This document shows, piece by piece, positions 37,775 to 45,558 of a stretch of 46,829 bases of DNA. The position numbers and the translations under genes were made by a program. Source of the DNA: Thermoleophilaceae bacterium (GTDB lineage: Bacteria; Actinomycetota; Thermoleophilia; Solirubrobacterales; Thermoleophilaceae); contig JAICJV010000014.1 in NCBI GenBank assembly GCA_025928265.1, forward strand, positions 1 through 46,829. Direction: 5' to 3'. Position 1 is the stretch's first letter; every line of letters begins with the position of its first letter. The notes beneath the pieces were generated by a model, which saw only the letters and a program-made list of their open reading frames with translations, ran no database searches and was not told where the DNA came from.

Positions 37775-39736
37775 ATGGCGCAACAGACGCAGGAGCCGGC
37801 GAAGACGAACGGTCCGGCGACGCGGACCACCAACACGGCTCTCCGCCGGCGTGGCGACGCGCTGCCTCCACAGACCCGCACGGCCGCGAATCAGCCGACC
37901 TCTCCGCGGGCCGGGGGGCGCCTCCGGACCGAGATCCTGCTGCCCATCGGCATCGGCTCGATCGTCCTGGCCGCATCGGTCGGGATCATCTCCTCGGCGG
38001 CGAACAAGCTCGACCTACCGATCATCCCCGTGGCCGTGGCCGGCGGGGTCATCCTGATGTTCGGCCTGGTCCTCTACGTCACCTGGATCGTGAACGGGGC
38101 CGCGATCCAGCCGCTCGAGCGGGTGCGCACTGCCCTGCAGGAGATGGAGGAAGGGAATTACGACGCTCGCCTGATCCCCGACGGCGCCGCCGAGCTGTGC
38201 GAGCTGGCCGAGGGCTTCAACCGGATGGCGACGATCGTGGGCCACCAGCGCGAGCGTCTCAAGCTCGCCGCGGACACCGACGGCCTCACCGGCCTGGCCA
38301 ACCACCGCCACTTCCACGAGCGCCTGCGCCAGGATCTCCAGGTGGCGCGCGAGCGCGACCTACCCCTGGCGGTCGCGGCGATCGACATCGACGGCTTCAA
38401 GAAGGTCAACGACGAGCGCGGCCACGCCCGCGGCGACGAGGCGCTCACGCTCGTCGCGGAGGCACTCGGCAAGGCCGTTCGCGGCGACGACCTCGTTGCG
38501 CGCCTCGGCGGCGACGACTTCATGATCCTGATCCACGGCGCGGATTCCGCCTACGCCCGCGACGTGACCGAGCGGGCTCGCGACGCCATCATGCGCGCAC
38601 TCCCCGACGAGGTCGAGCTGACCGCATCGGCCGGCTTCGTGTGCTTCCCCGACAGCGCCGGCGAGGACGCCAACCTCTCAGAGCTCGCGAGCTCCGCGCT
38701 CGACGTGGCCAAGCGCAACGGCGGCAACCAGACGCGCAAGTACGACCGCGACCAGGTCTCGGCCATCCCCACGATGAAGCAGCAGCGCGCGGAGATCGAC
38801 GAGCTGCTCGCCCAGCCCGACCCGATCACGCCGGTGTTCCAGCCGCTGGTTGACCTCAACTCGGGCCGCACGATCGGCTACGAGGCGCTGTCGCGCTTCA
38901 ACAGCGAGATCAAGCGCGGCCCGGATGCGTGGTTCAACCAGGCGCAGGCGTGCGGCCGCGGCCTCCAGCTCGAGACCGCCGCGATCCGCGCCGCGCTCTC
39001 TGCGCCGCACCGGCCGCCGGGCACGTACCTCTCGCTCAACTTCAGCCCCTCGGCGATCGCCTCGACCAAGATCCTCCAGGTGCTCCCCCAGGACCTCTCG
39101 AGCGTGGTGATCGAGATCACCGAGCACGAGCTTGCCGCCGAGGACGGCGCTCTCGAGGAGGGCATCGAGCGGCTCCGCGCGCGCGGCGCCCGCATCGCCG
39201 TCGACGACGCCGGCTCGGGCTACGCCGGCCTCAAGCAGCTGATGCGCGTGCAGCCCGACGTGATCAAGCTCGACCGCGCGCTCATCGAGGGCATCAACAA
39301 CGACGGCGCGAAGACGGCGCTCGTCGAGTTCTTCGTGATGTTCGCCCGCCGCGTCGGCGCGGGCATCCTCACGGAGGGGATCGAGACCGTCGACGAGCTG
39401 CGCACACTCGTGAACCTCGGCGTGAACTACGGCCAGGGCTACCTGCTCGGCCGCCCCGCCGAGCCGTGGCAGCCGGTTTCGAACGAGATCGCGCGCGCGC
39501 TCGCGACGGGCGCGCTCCGCACCCACGTCGCGCGTCCCGGCACCGCAGGAGCCGCAGCCGCAGGCGGTCCCACCCGCGTCGCGGCCGCCCCGGCGATGAC
39601 CGGCGCGGGCCCGCAGCGCGCGGCCCAGGAAGCCATGGGCGCGAGCGTGCGCTGGCGCGCGCCGAGCAGCGGCGGCGGATCGGCGCCCCCGCCCCGCCCC
39701 GCCGGGCCGATCAACCGGCGTCTGAACCGTTACTGA
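37775..39736 (+). CDS. GGDEF-EAL protein with HAMP-like region
   Basis: A 653-residue cyclic-di-GMP enzyme. A disordered N-terminus, two membrane helices (about 50-110), a HAMP-like segment (PLERVRTALQEMEEGNYDAR), a GGDEF domain (about 165-325) and an EAL domain (about 345-575), then a Pro/Gly-rich basic tail. The GGDEF active site reads RLGGDDFMIL: the fourth residue is Asp rather than Glu, so cyclase activity is doubtful. The EAL site looks complete: YEALSRF, LNFSPSA, EITEHE, DDAGSGYAGL, KLDR and TEGIET, so phosphodiesterase activity is likely. ATG 37775 is the first good start; TAGCCT lies 17 bases upstream. Confidence 0.9.
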   Translation: MAQQTQEPAKTNGPATRTTNTALRRRGDALPPQTRTAANQPTSPRAGGRLRTEILLPIGIGSIVLAASVGIISSAANKLDLPIIPVAVAGGVILMFGLVLYVTWIVNGAAIQPLERVRTALQEMEEGNYDARLIPDGAAELCELAEGFNRMATIVGHQRERLKLAADTDGLTGLANHRHFHERLRQDLQVARERDLPLAVAAIDIDGFKKVNDERGHARGDEALTLVAEALGKAVRGDDLVARLGGDDFMILIHGADSAYARDVTERARDAIMRALPDEVELTASAGFVCFPDSAGEDANLSELASSALDVAKRNGGNQTRKYDRDQVSAIPTMKQQRAEIDELLAQPDPITPVFQPLVDLNSGRTIGYEALSRFNSEIKRGPDAWFNQAQACGRGLQLETAAIRAALSAPHRPPGTYLSLNFSPSAIASTKILQVLPQDLSSVVIEITEHELAAEDGALEEGIERLRARGARIAVDDAGSGYAGLKQLMRVQPDVIKLDRALIEGINNDGAKTALVEFFVMFARRVGAGILTEGIETVDELRTLVNLGVNYGQGYLLGRPAEPWQPVSNEIARALATGALRTHVARPGTAGAAAAGGPTRVAAAPAMTGAGPQRAAQEAMGASVRWRAPSSGGGSAPPPRPAGPINRRLNRY

Positions 39737-39763
39737 CCACTCGGCGCTCGCCGCCGCGCCGAC

Positions 39764-39769
39764 TAGAAT
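39764..39769 (+). promoter_or_regulatory. -10 box of the hydroxylase gene
   Basis: TAGAAT, 8 bases before ATG 39778, predicts a leaderless transcript; no clear -35 is visible. Confidence 0.5.
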
Positions 39770-39777
39770 CGGGCGCG

Positions 39778-40419
39778 ATGGAAGCAAGCCGCCGAACCGA
39801 CGTCCTTCGCGCCTCCCCGCGCATGTTCGACAACGACCTGCTGGACAAGCTGTCGCGCGTCCACCCGGTCGTCCCGGTCCTCATCTTCGTTCCCGCCGTC
39901 GTGGTGCTGATCGTGCTCGGCATCGGCGAGATGAGCGCGCTGACGCTGATCGGGCTGTTCCTCGCGGGCTACTTCTTCTGGACTCTCAGCGAGTACTGGA
40001 TCCACCGCGTGATCTTCCACTTCGAGCCCGAGGACGGCTTCGGCGCGCGCCTGCACTGGATCATGCACGGCGTCCACCACGACCACCCGAACGACCCGCT
40101 GCGCCTCGTGATGCCGCCGTCGGTCAGCGTCCCGCTGTCGTCGCTCTTCTGCGTCGGCTTCTGGGCGGTGCTCGGCACCCCCCACTGGTACGCGTTCGGC
40201 GCCGGGTTCCTCGCCGGCTACGTGATCTACGACGAGGTCCACTACTTCCTGCACCACCACAAGCCCAAGTCGCGCTTCGGCAAGCGGCTGCGCGAGCTGC
40301 ACATGCGCCACCACTTCCAGGACGACACCACGGGCTTCGGCATCAGCGCGCCGTACTGGGACTCGGTCTTCCGGACCTTCCCGGACAAGGCGCGCAAGTC
40401 GGACCGGGCAGCCAACTAG
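39778..40419 (+). CDS. Fatty acid hydroxylase/sterol desaturase-superfamily protein
   Basis: A 213-residue membrane di-iron oxygenase. After a short N-terminus and helices (VPVLIFVPAVVVLIVLGIG, LTLIGLFLAGYFFWTLSEYW), histidine motifs appear in order: EYWIHRVIFHFEP, HWIMHGVHHDHPND, and later DEVHYFLHHHKP with ELHMRHHFQDD. The spacing matches the fatty-acid hydroxylase superfamily, such as fungal-type sphingolipid or fatty-acid alpha-hydroxylases (Scs7-like). It probably hydroxylates membrane acyl chains. The start is set by TAGAAT 8 bases upstream. Confidence 0.88.
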   Translation: MEASRRTDVLRASPRMFDNDLLDKLSRVHPVVPVLIFVPAVVVLIVLGIGEMSALTLIGLFLAGYFFWTLSEYWIHRVIFHFEPEDGFGARLHWIMHGVHHDHPNDPLRLVMPPSVSVPLSSLFCVGFWAVLGTPHWYAFGAGFLAGYVIYDEVHYFLHHHKPKSRFGKRLRELHMRHHFQDDTTGFGISAPYWDSVFRTFPDKARKSDRAAN

Positions 40420-40461
40420 CGGGAAAAATCTGCCGCCGGGATGGGGCCTAGCCTGTCCTCA

Positions 40462-41187
40462 ATGCATCCGGCCTCCCTCCGCGAGGAAGCGCGCGCGCTA
40501 GTTGCCCTCGGTCACCCAGATGGCGAGGTCGGACGCCGTACGGGACTGCCGCGAACGACGGTGCGCGATCTACGACGCGCGGCGCCAACCCTCCTCTGCC
40601 CACGCTGCTGGCGGCGCATGCGGCCTACGGGCTGGATCGCCGAGGACTACTCGTTCGTGCTCGGGTTGTACCTCGGCGACGGCTGCATCTCAGCAGCCCG
40701 GCGGACGTTCCGGATGCGAATCTCGCTGGATGCCCGCCACCCGCGAGTTATCGACGATGCACAGGCAGTTCTCGAAAGGGGTTTCGTGGGGAACCGCATC
40801 GGCCGGGTGCGCGCGGACGACGGAGCAACCGTGGTGCTCTCCGTCTACAGCTCGCACCTCCCCTGCCTGTTCCCGCAGCACGGTCCGGGCCAGAAGCATC
40901 AGCGCACCATCGCCTTGGAGCCCTGGCAGCGCGATCTGGTCCGCTCCGCACCATTTCAATTCCTTCGCGGCTGCATCTGGTCTGACGGCTGCATGTTCAT
41001 AAACCGGACCGGTCCCTACGAGTACCTCACGGCCGACTTCTGTAACTCGTCAGCGGACATCCGGACGCTCTTCACTTCGGCTTGCGAGGAGGCAGGCCTG
41101 GACTACCGGGCGAACCGCGATCGCGTGCGAATCAACCGACGGCCGAGCGTCCGGCGACTCGTCGCTGAAATCGGCACGAAGGGCTAG
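40462..41187 (+). CDS. Free-standing HTH-LAGLIDADG-type protein
   Basis: A 241-residue protein with an N-terminal helix-turn-helix (about 10-40, GEVGRRTGLPRTTVRDLRRA), a single Cys pair (CPRC, 46-49) and two LAGLIDADG-like motifs: FVLGLYLGDGC (65-75) and FLRGCIWSDGC (168-177), each with the key acidic residue and Gly (LGDG, SDG). This resembles a double-motif homing endonuclease or a WhiA-like DNA-binding protein, but is not in an intron or intein. TAGCCT (40449-40454) lies 7 bases before ATG 40462. Codon choice (for example AGG, GTT) looks slightly less GC-biased than its neighbours. Its stop is 24 bases before tRNA-Leu. Activity unproven. Confidence 0.72.
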   Translation: MHPASLREEARALVALGHPDGEVGRRTGLPRTTVRDLRRAAPTLLCPRCWRRMRPTGWIAEDYSFVLGLYLGDGCISAARRTFRMRISLDARHPRVIDDAQAVLERGFVGNRIGRVRADDGATVVLSVYSSHLPCLFPQHGPGQKHQRTIALEPWQRDLVRSAPFQFLRGCIWSDGCMFINRTGPYEYLTADFCNSSADIRTLFTSACEEAGLDYRANRDRVRINRRPSVRRLVAEIGTKG

Positions 41188-41195
41188 GCCCTCGC

Positions 41196-41201
41196 TAGAG
41201 T
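41196..41201 (+). promoter_or_regulatory. -10 box of tRNA-Leu
   Basis: TAGAGT, 10 bases before the tRNA 5' end and 8 bases after the stop of the preceding gene, suits the tRNA promoter. Confidence 0.45.
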
Positions 41202-41211
41202 GACCGCTCCC

Positions 41212-41295
41212 GCGGATGTGGCGGAATTGGCAGACGCGCAGGCTTCAGGTGCCTGTGGGGGCAACCCCGTGGAGGTTCGAGTCCTCTCATCCGCA
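41212..41295 (+). tRNA. tRNA-Leu (anticodon CAG)
   Basis: An 84-base class II tRNA. The acceptor stem GCGGATG (41212-41218) pairs with CATCCGC (41288-41294), with discriminator A at 41295. D-arm GGAATTGGCAGACGC; anticodon stem CAGGC/GCCTG around loop TTCAGGT, so the anticodon is CAG (reads CUG). The long variable arm has stem GGGG/CCCC; the T-arm GAGG TTCGAGT CCTC is intact. CCA is not encoded. A protein frame across this site is an artefact. Confidence 0.95.
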
Positions 41296-41319
41296 CTCTT
41301 ACGCAGCCCGACCCGAGGG

Positions 41320-41589
41320 TCAGTGGTGCGCGCTCTTGTAGTAGTCCGCGTTGAGGGCGATGTACTTCTGCCACTCGGGCGGCACCTGGTCCTCCGAGGT
41401 GATGGCGTCGACGGGACAGGCCTCGACGCACGCGTCGCAGTCGATGCACTCGTCCGGGTCGATGAAGAGCTGGTCCGCCTCCGCGAAGCCGGGCTCGTCG
41501 GGAGTCGGGTGGATGCAGTCCACGGGACACACCTCGACGCACGAGGTGTCCTTGGTGCCGATGCACGGCTCGTTGATCACGTACGCCAA
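41320..41589 (-). CDS. fdxA: Seven-iron type ferredoxin
   Basis: An 89-residue ferredoxin with two cluster sites. The first, in EPCIGTKDTSCVEVCPVDCI, has the spaced cysteines typical of 3Fe-4S plus 4Fe-4S (FdxA-like) ferredoxins; the second, CIDCDACVEACPVD, is a classic 4Fe-4S motif. It carries electrons in the cytoplasm. The start is TTG at 41589, set by GGAGG 6 bases upstream. It is divergent from the regulator at 41682, with 92 bases between them; a shared palindrome (41624-41655) suggests joint control. Placed next to the nitrate locus it may serve redox enzymes there, but that is inference. Confidence 0.9.
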   Translation of the reverse strand: MAYVINEPCIGTKDTSCVEVCPVDCIHPTPDEPGFAEADQLFIDPDECIDCDACVEACPVDAITSEDQVPPEWQKYIALNADYYKSAHH

Positions 41590-41623
41590 AGCGAACCTCC
41601 GCCGATTGTTTACACAGCGTCAG

Positions 41624-41655
41624 TGGGAAAATACCACGGCTGATTGGTTTTCCCA
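41624..41655. promoter_or_regulatory. Operator candidate between ferredoxin and regulator
   Basis: TGGGAAAA (41624-41631) and TTTTCCCA (41648-41655) form perfect 8-base arms with a 16-base spacer, in an otherwise GC-rich region. They lie between the divergent ferredoxin and regulator genes. The likely binder is the adjacent Cys-containing regulator, which is inference. Confidence 0.5.
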
Positions 41656-41681
41656 GCGAGCCTGTGCAAAGCTAGGTGTCA

Positions 41682-42389
41682 GTGGATCTCCCGCAACTGC
41701 CCGACGGCGCCCTCAGCCAACCGACCCGAGCGCGGCTGTTCGACCTGCTGGCCGAACTGCGGCGACCCGCGGGCACCGGTGAGCTGGCCGAGATCCTCGG
41801 GCTCCATCCGAATGGCGTGCGCGTGCACCTCGAGCGCCTGCGCGACGCGGGACTCATCGAGCGAGAGCGGACCCGCCAGGCGCGCGGGCGGCCGCGCGAC
41901 ATGTGGGTGATCGCGACGGACGCACGCCCCGGTGGCGAGCCCCCCACCGCATACGGCGACCTCGTCCGCTGGCTGGCCCGCGCGATCTCGCCCGGCAGGA
42001 CCAGCCTGCGCGCCATCGAGCGAGGCGGACGGGAGATCGGGCGCGAGCTCGCGCCCGAACACAGCGCTTCGACCCCGGAGGAGACGATGCACGCGACGCT
42101 CGTCGCTCTCGGATTCCAGCCGCGTCGCGAGCCCGAGGGCGAGCGGCGGCTCACCTACCGGCTCTGCAACTGCCCCTACCGGGACGCCGTGCGCGAGAAC
42201 CAGGACGTGGTGTGCACGCTGCATCGCGGGCTCACGCGGGGCCTGCTCGATGTCCTCGCCTCCGGCACGAAGCTCGTCGACTTCGTGCCACACGACCCCT
42301 ACACGGCGGGCTGCGAGATCGAGCTCGAGGGTGGACTGGCTGAAGGTGTGGAGGCGCGTGCCTCCACCACCGCGCCGGAATCGGAATGA
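41682..42389 (+). CDS. Winged-helix regulator with Cys cluster (SufR-like)
   Basis: A 235-residue regulator (237 from the alternative start). The N-terminal winged helix has LSQPTRARLFDLLAELRRPA and LGLHPNGVRVHLERLRDAGL; the C-terminal domain carries Cys, Cys, Cys and His in LCNCPYRDAVRENQDVVCTL and the following HRG, which match the Fe-S ligand pattern of SufR-like DeoR/ArsR-type regulators. Such proteins sense iron-sulfur, oxygen or nitric oxide status. GTG 41682 is preferred (AGG 5 bases upstream; AAAGCT 8 bases upstream as a leaderless box); GTG 41676 is possible. Its stop overlaps the next gene's ATG (ATGA), so the two are coupled. The cluster is not proven. Confidence 0.78.
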   Translation: MDLPQLPDGALSQPTRARLFDLLAELRRPAGTGELAEILGLHPNGVRVHLERLRDAGLIERERTRQARGRPRDMWVIATDARPGGEPPTAYGDLVRWLARAISPGRTSLRAIERGGREIGRELAPEHSASTPEETMHATLVALGFQPRREPEGERRLTYRLCNCPYRDAVRENQDVVCTLHRGLTRGLLDVLASGTKLVDFVPHDPYTAGCEIELEGGLAEGVEARASTTAPESE

Positions 42390-43618
42390 GGCCGCGGGCT
42401 CGCGGGCCGCGGCCGAGCGATCTGCTTGCCGCGTTCTTCCTGTTCGGGCTCATCTTCCTGGCCGCCGCGGCCGTGGTGGCGATCATCCACGCCGCGACCG
42501 GGTGGGCGGACGGCCACTGGCTCGCGCTGCACCTGGCGTTCGTCGGCGGCGTGTCGCAGCTCGTGCTGGGCGCGGGGCAGTTCTTCGCCGCCGCGTTCCT
42601 GGCCACCACCCCACCGGGCCCGCGGCTCGTCCGCTACGAGCTGATCTCGTGGAACGCCGGCGCGATCCTGGTCGCGGTCGGCGTCCCCACCGGCGTGGAC
42701 GCGCTCACCATCGCCGGCGCCGCGTCGCTGGCGAGCGGCCTCTGCGCGTTCATCGCAGCGCTCCGCGGCCTCGGGCGACGTTCGCTTCAGAGCGCGCCGT
42801 GGGCGCTGCGCTGGTACGAGGCGTGTGCCGTCTTCCTCGGGATCGGCGTACTCGCAGGCGTTCTGCTGGCGGCGGGCGTCACGTGGTCGACCGGCAGCCT
42901 GCTGGGCGCCCACATGGCGCTCAACCTGGCCGGCTGGTTCGGCACCGCGATCGTCGGGACGCTGCACACGTTCTTCCCGTCGCTCACGCAGACGCGCCTG
43001 GCGTTCGCGCGGCTGCAGCTGCCCACCTTCGCGGCGTGGACGTCGGGCACGGCGGCCCTGGCTGCCGGGTACGCGCTCGCGGTCGGCCCGCTCGTGATCG
43101 CGGGTTGGGCCGTGCTCGGGCTGGCCGCCGGGCTGCTCTGCGTGAACCTCGGGGCGTCGCTGCGAGCGGCGCCGGTGGCGCTGGCGCTGCCCGCGCGCCT
43201 CGTAGCCGCCGCGCAGGCGTGTCTGCTGGTGGCGCTGGTCGTGGCGCTGGTCGGCGCCATCACGGGCGATGCGACCGGCGCGCCGACAGGCGGCACCCGT
43301 GCCGCCCTGGCGATCCTGCTGCTGCCGGGGTGGCTCGGGCTGACGGTCTCCGGTTCCCTGCTTCACCTCCTGGCCATGCTCGCGCGTGTGCGCGACTTCA
43401 CCAGGCCGCTGCCGCCCGCCCGCCCGGCGCGCGACAGCCTCCTCGCCGGGATCGCAACGGTCGCGGTGCTGGCCCTGGCCGCGGGGCGCAGTGGCGACGT
43501 CGCCGCGCTCGAGACGGCCGCGCTCGTCGCATTGCTGATCGTCTACGCGCTGCTCAGCGCGCTGGTCGCACGGCGGGCTGTTCAAGCCTTGCGCGGCGGC
43601 GTGCCGGGCTTGCTGTAG
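42386..43618 (+). CDS. Multi-pass membrane protein, NnrS/heme-copper-like
   Basis: A 410-residue membrane protein with about 12 helices. Histidines sit in helix-like contexts: AIIHAATGW, HWLALHLAFVGGVSQLVLGA, GAHMALNLAGWFGTAIVGTL and HTFFPSLTQTRL, a pattern recalling NnrS-type or heme-copper-oxidase-like proteins that bind heme or copper and are tied to nitric oxide handling. I cannot name it with certainty. It is translationally coupled to the regulator before it. The next gene, narK, runs convergently and overlaps its 3' end by 65 bases. Association with nitrate respiration and NO defence is plausible but inferred. Confidence 0.6.
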   Translation: MRPRARGPRPSDLLAAFFLFGLIFLAAAAVVAIIHAATGWADGHWLALHLAFVGGVSQLVLGAGQFFAAAFLATTPPGPRLVRYELISWNAGAILVAVGVPTGVDALTIAGAASLASGLCAFIAALRGLGRRSLQSAPWALRWYEACAVFLGIGVLAGVLLAAGVTWSTGSLLGAHMALNLAGWFGTAIVGTLHTFFPSLTQTRLAFARLQLPTFAAWTSGTAALAAGYALAVGPLVIAGWAVLGLAAGLLCVNLGASLRAAPVALALPARLVAAAQACLLVALVVALVGAITGDATGAPTGGTRAALAILLLPGWLGLTVSGSLLHLLAMLARVRDFTRPLPPARPARDSLLAGIATVAVLALAAGRSGDVAALETAALVALLIVYALLSALVARRAVQALRGGVPGLL

Positions 43619-44786
43619 CGAGGCGAGCGAGCACCGCGAGGCAGGCAATCGCCACAACCGCCAGCAGGCCGAAACCGAGCGCGTAACTGCCCGTGGCCGA
43701 CTTCACGATGCCCATGAGGATCGGAGGGAAGAAGCCGCCCAGCCCACCGGCGGCGCCCACCACGCCGGTCACCGCCCCGACCTCCTCGGGGAACCAGGCG
43801 GCCACGAGCTTGAAGACCGCACCGGTACCGAGCCCGAACGCGACCGCGAGGCCCAGGCACAGCACGGTCAGCGGGACCATCTGCGTGTAGGTGCCGGCGA
43901 GACCGGTGGCGAGGAACGTCGTGGCCAGGAACGACCAGCGCAGGACGCGCTCGGCGCCCAGCCGGTCCGCCAGCCAGCCGCCGACGGGCCGCGCGAGCAC
44001 GGCGAGCAGCGCGAAGCCGGCTGCGCGCGCCCCCGCGTCGGTCTTGCTCAGGTCGTAGACGCCGGTGAGCAGCTTGGGCAGGTAGAGGAACATCGCCACG
44101 AAGCCGCCGAACGCCAGGAAGTAGAAGAGCGTGAGAGCCCATGCGCGGCTCGAGCTGCGGAACACAGCGAGAGCGGCGAGCAGCCGTAACGACCCGTTGC
44201 GCGGAGCGGCGGGATGCGCGTCGCGGGCGAACGCCCCGAACATGACCGCTGCCACCGCGAGCAGCCCCGCGGCCAGGAACATCGGTGCCCGGAGGCCGAA
44301 GGCGTCGGCGATGTGCGGTGCGGTGAGCGCGGCGAGCACCGTTCCGCCCATGCCCATCCCGTAGACGCCCAGGGCGAACCCACGCCGCTCGGGCGGAAAC
44401 CAGCCGTTCACGAACGGCACTCCGACGGCGAACGACGCACCGGCAACGCCAAGCAGGAATCCGAGCGCGAGCACCACCCCGAGCGACTCGTGCCACAGCG
44501 CCAGGGAGGCGGCCGGAAGGAGGCTGAAGCCCATGAGCGCGGTGAACACGCGCCGTCCGCCGAAGATGTCGGTGAGCAGGCCGAGCGGCACGCGCAGCAC
44601 CGATCCGAGCAGGACGGGCACCGCAACCATCACGGCCGTCTGGAACTCGGACAGGTCGAGGTCCTTCTGGAGCTTCGGCGACAGCGGGCCGAGCATGCTC
44701 CATGCGTAGAAGCACGCGGTGAACGCGAGGGTGGCCAGTACGAGCGCGCGCGTGCGGTCACGCTCCTCATCTGTTCGGGTATTCAT
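43554..44786 (-). CDS. narK: Nitrate/nitrite transporter NarK
   Basis: A 410-residue major facilitator protein with 12 predicted helices. Features of the nitrate/nitrite porter group: the N-terminal FTACFYAWSMLGPLSPKLQK, loop RVPLGLLTDIFGGRRVF, GVPFVNGWFPPERRGFALGV and the second-half GLGTGAVFKLVAAWFPEEVG with GAAGGLGGFFPPILMG, the glycine-rich nitrate signature. It imports nitrate or exports nitrite. It follows narI on the same strand after a 76-base gap with two hairpins. The end of the frame (SPARRRARLEQPAVRPAR) overlaps the convergent membrane-protein gene. Confidence 0.93.
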   Translation of the reverse strand: MNTRTDEERDRTRALVLATLAFTACFYAWSMLGPLSPKLQKDLDLSEFQTAVMVAVPVLLGSVLRVPLGLLTDIFGGRRVFTALMGFSLLPAASLALWHESLGVVLALGFLLGVAGASFAVGVPFVNGWFPPERRGFALGVYGMGMGGTVLAALTAPHIADAFGLRAPMFLAAGLLAVAAVMFGAFARDAHPAAPRNGSLRLLAALAVFRSSSRAWALTLFYFLAFGGFVAMFLYLPKLLTGVYDLSKTDAGARAAGFALLAVLARPVGGWLADRLGAERVLRWSFLATTFLATGLAGTYTQMVPLTVLCLGLAVAFGLGTGAVFKLVAAWFPEEVGAVTGVVGAAGGLGGFFPPILMGIVKSATGSYALGFGLLAVVAIACLAVLARLATASPARRRARLEQPAVRPAR

Positions 44787-44789
44787 CGT

Positions 44790-44813
44790 GCTGATCCAAG
44801 CAGCCGGATCAGC
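44790..44813 (-). promoter_or_regulatory. Hairpin just upstream of narK
   Basis: GCTGATCC (44790-44797) and GGATCAGC (44806-44813) form a perfect 8-base stem with an 8-base loop, 3 bases before the narK ATG. A second stem (GCCCGC 44854-44859 with GCGGGC 44866-44871) spans the narI stop. The first could occlude initiation of narK or attenuate readthrough from narI. Confidence 0.4.
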
Positions 44814-44862
44814 CCCGACCCTCCGCGGACTCCACGGGAAAGGCCCCGTAGAAGCCCGCAGA

Positions 44863-45558
44863 TCAGCGGGCGCTCTGGAAGCGGCGCCGGTACAGGATGT
44901 AGGGCCGCCCGATGTACTGGAGCGGGATGCTCCAGGCGTGCACGAGCCGCGTGAACGGGAAGGCCGCCCAGAACGCCCACGCGATGATCGCGTGCAGCTG
45001 ATAGACGACGGGAGCGCCCTCGACCGCGTTCACGTCGGGCTGGAGGTAGAACAGCGACCGCCACCAGACGCCGATCGAGTCGCGGTAGTTGTACGGCGCG
45101 TGCGACAGCAGGTTGTGGGCGAACGTCATCCAACAACCCAGGCCGATCAGCACGGTGAGCAGGAAGTACGTGAAGATGTCGATGCGCGTGGTGCTGCGCC
45201 GCACCCGGTCGCTCACCGCTCGGCGGTACACGAGGCCGATGAAGCCGATGAGCGTCACCGCCCCGGCGATCCCGCCGGCTATCGCCGCGATCCAGCGGTA
45301 GGCGTTCTCGTGGATCCCGATCGCGTCGGTCAGGCTCTGCGGGATGAGCAGTCCGATGACGTGCCCGCCGACCGCGGCCAGCGCGCCGTAGTGGAACGCG
45401 GGGCTCGCCCAGCCCAGCACGCGCCGGTCGAGGAGCTGCGTCGAGCGGCTCGTCCACGCGAACTGGTCGTTGCGGTAGCGCCACCAGTGGCCGACGACGA
45501 ACACCGCCATCGCCACATACGGGAAGATGATCCACAGGAGGACGTCGCCCGCGCTCAT
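44863..45558 (-). CDS. narI: Respiratory nitrate reductase gamma subunit
   Basis: A 231-residue five-helix membrane cytochrome b that takes electrons from quinol and passes them to the NarGH catalytic dimer. The heme ligands are visible at the usual distances: the pair of FHYGALAAVGGHVIG (10 apart) and the pair of LHAIIAWAFWAAFPFTRLVH (18 apart). The N-terminal helix WIIFPYVAMAVFVVGHWWRY and ASPAFHYG are typical. Its ATG overlaps the narJ stop (ATGA at 45555-45558), so translation is coupled. The stop lies in a small hairpin. Confidence 0.95.
   Translation of the reverse strand: MSAGDVLLWIIFPYVAMAVFVVGHWWRYRNDQFAWTSRSTQLLDRRVLGWASPAFHYGALAAVGGHVIGLLIPQSLTDAIGIHENAYRWIAAIAGGIAGAVTLIGFIGLVYRRAVSDRVRRSTTRIDIFTYFLLTVLIGLGCWMTFAHNLLSHAPYNYRDSIGVWWRSLFYLQPDVNAVEGAPVVYQLHAIIAWAFWAAFPFTRLVHAWSIPLQYIGRPYILYRRRFQSAR

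Noticed and set aside
41200-41643. Plus-strand protein frame over the tRNA-Leu.
   Set aside because: The frame is the tRNA gene read as protein, continuing opposite the ferredoxin gene.
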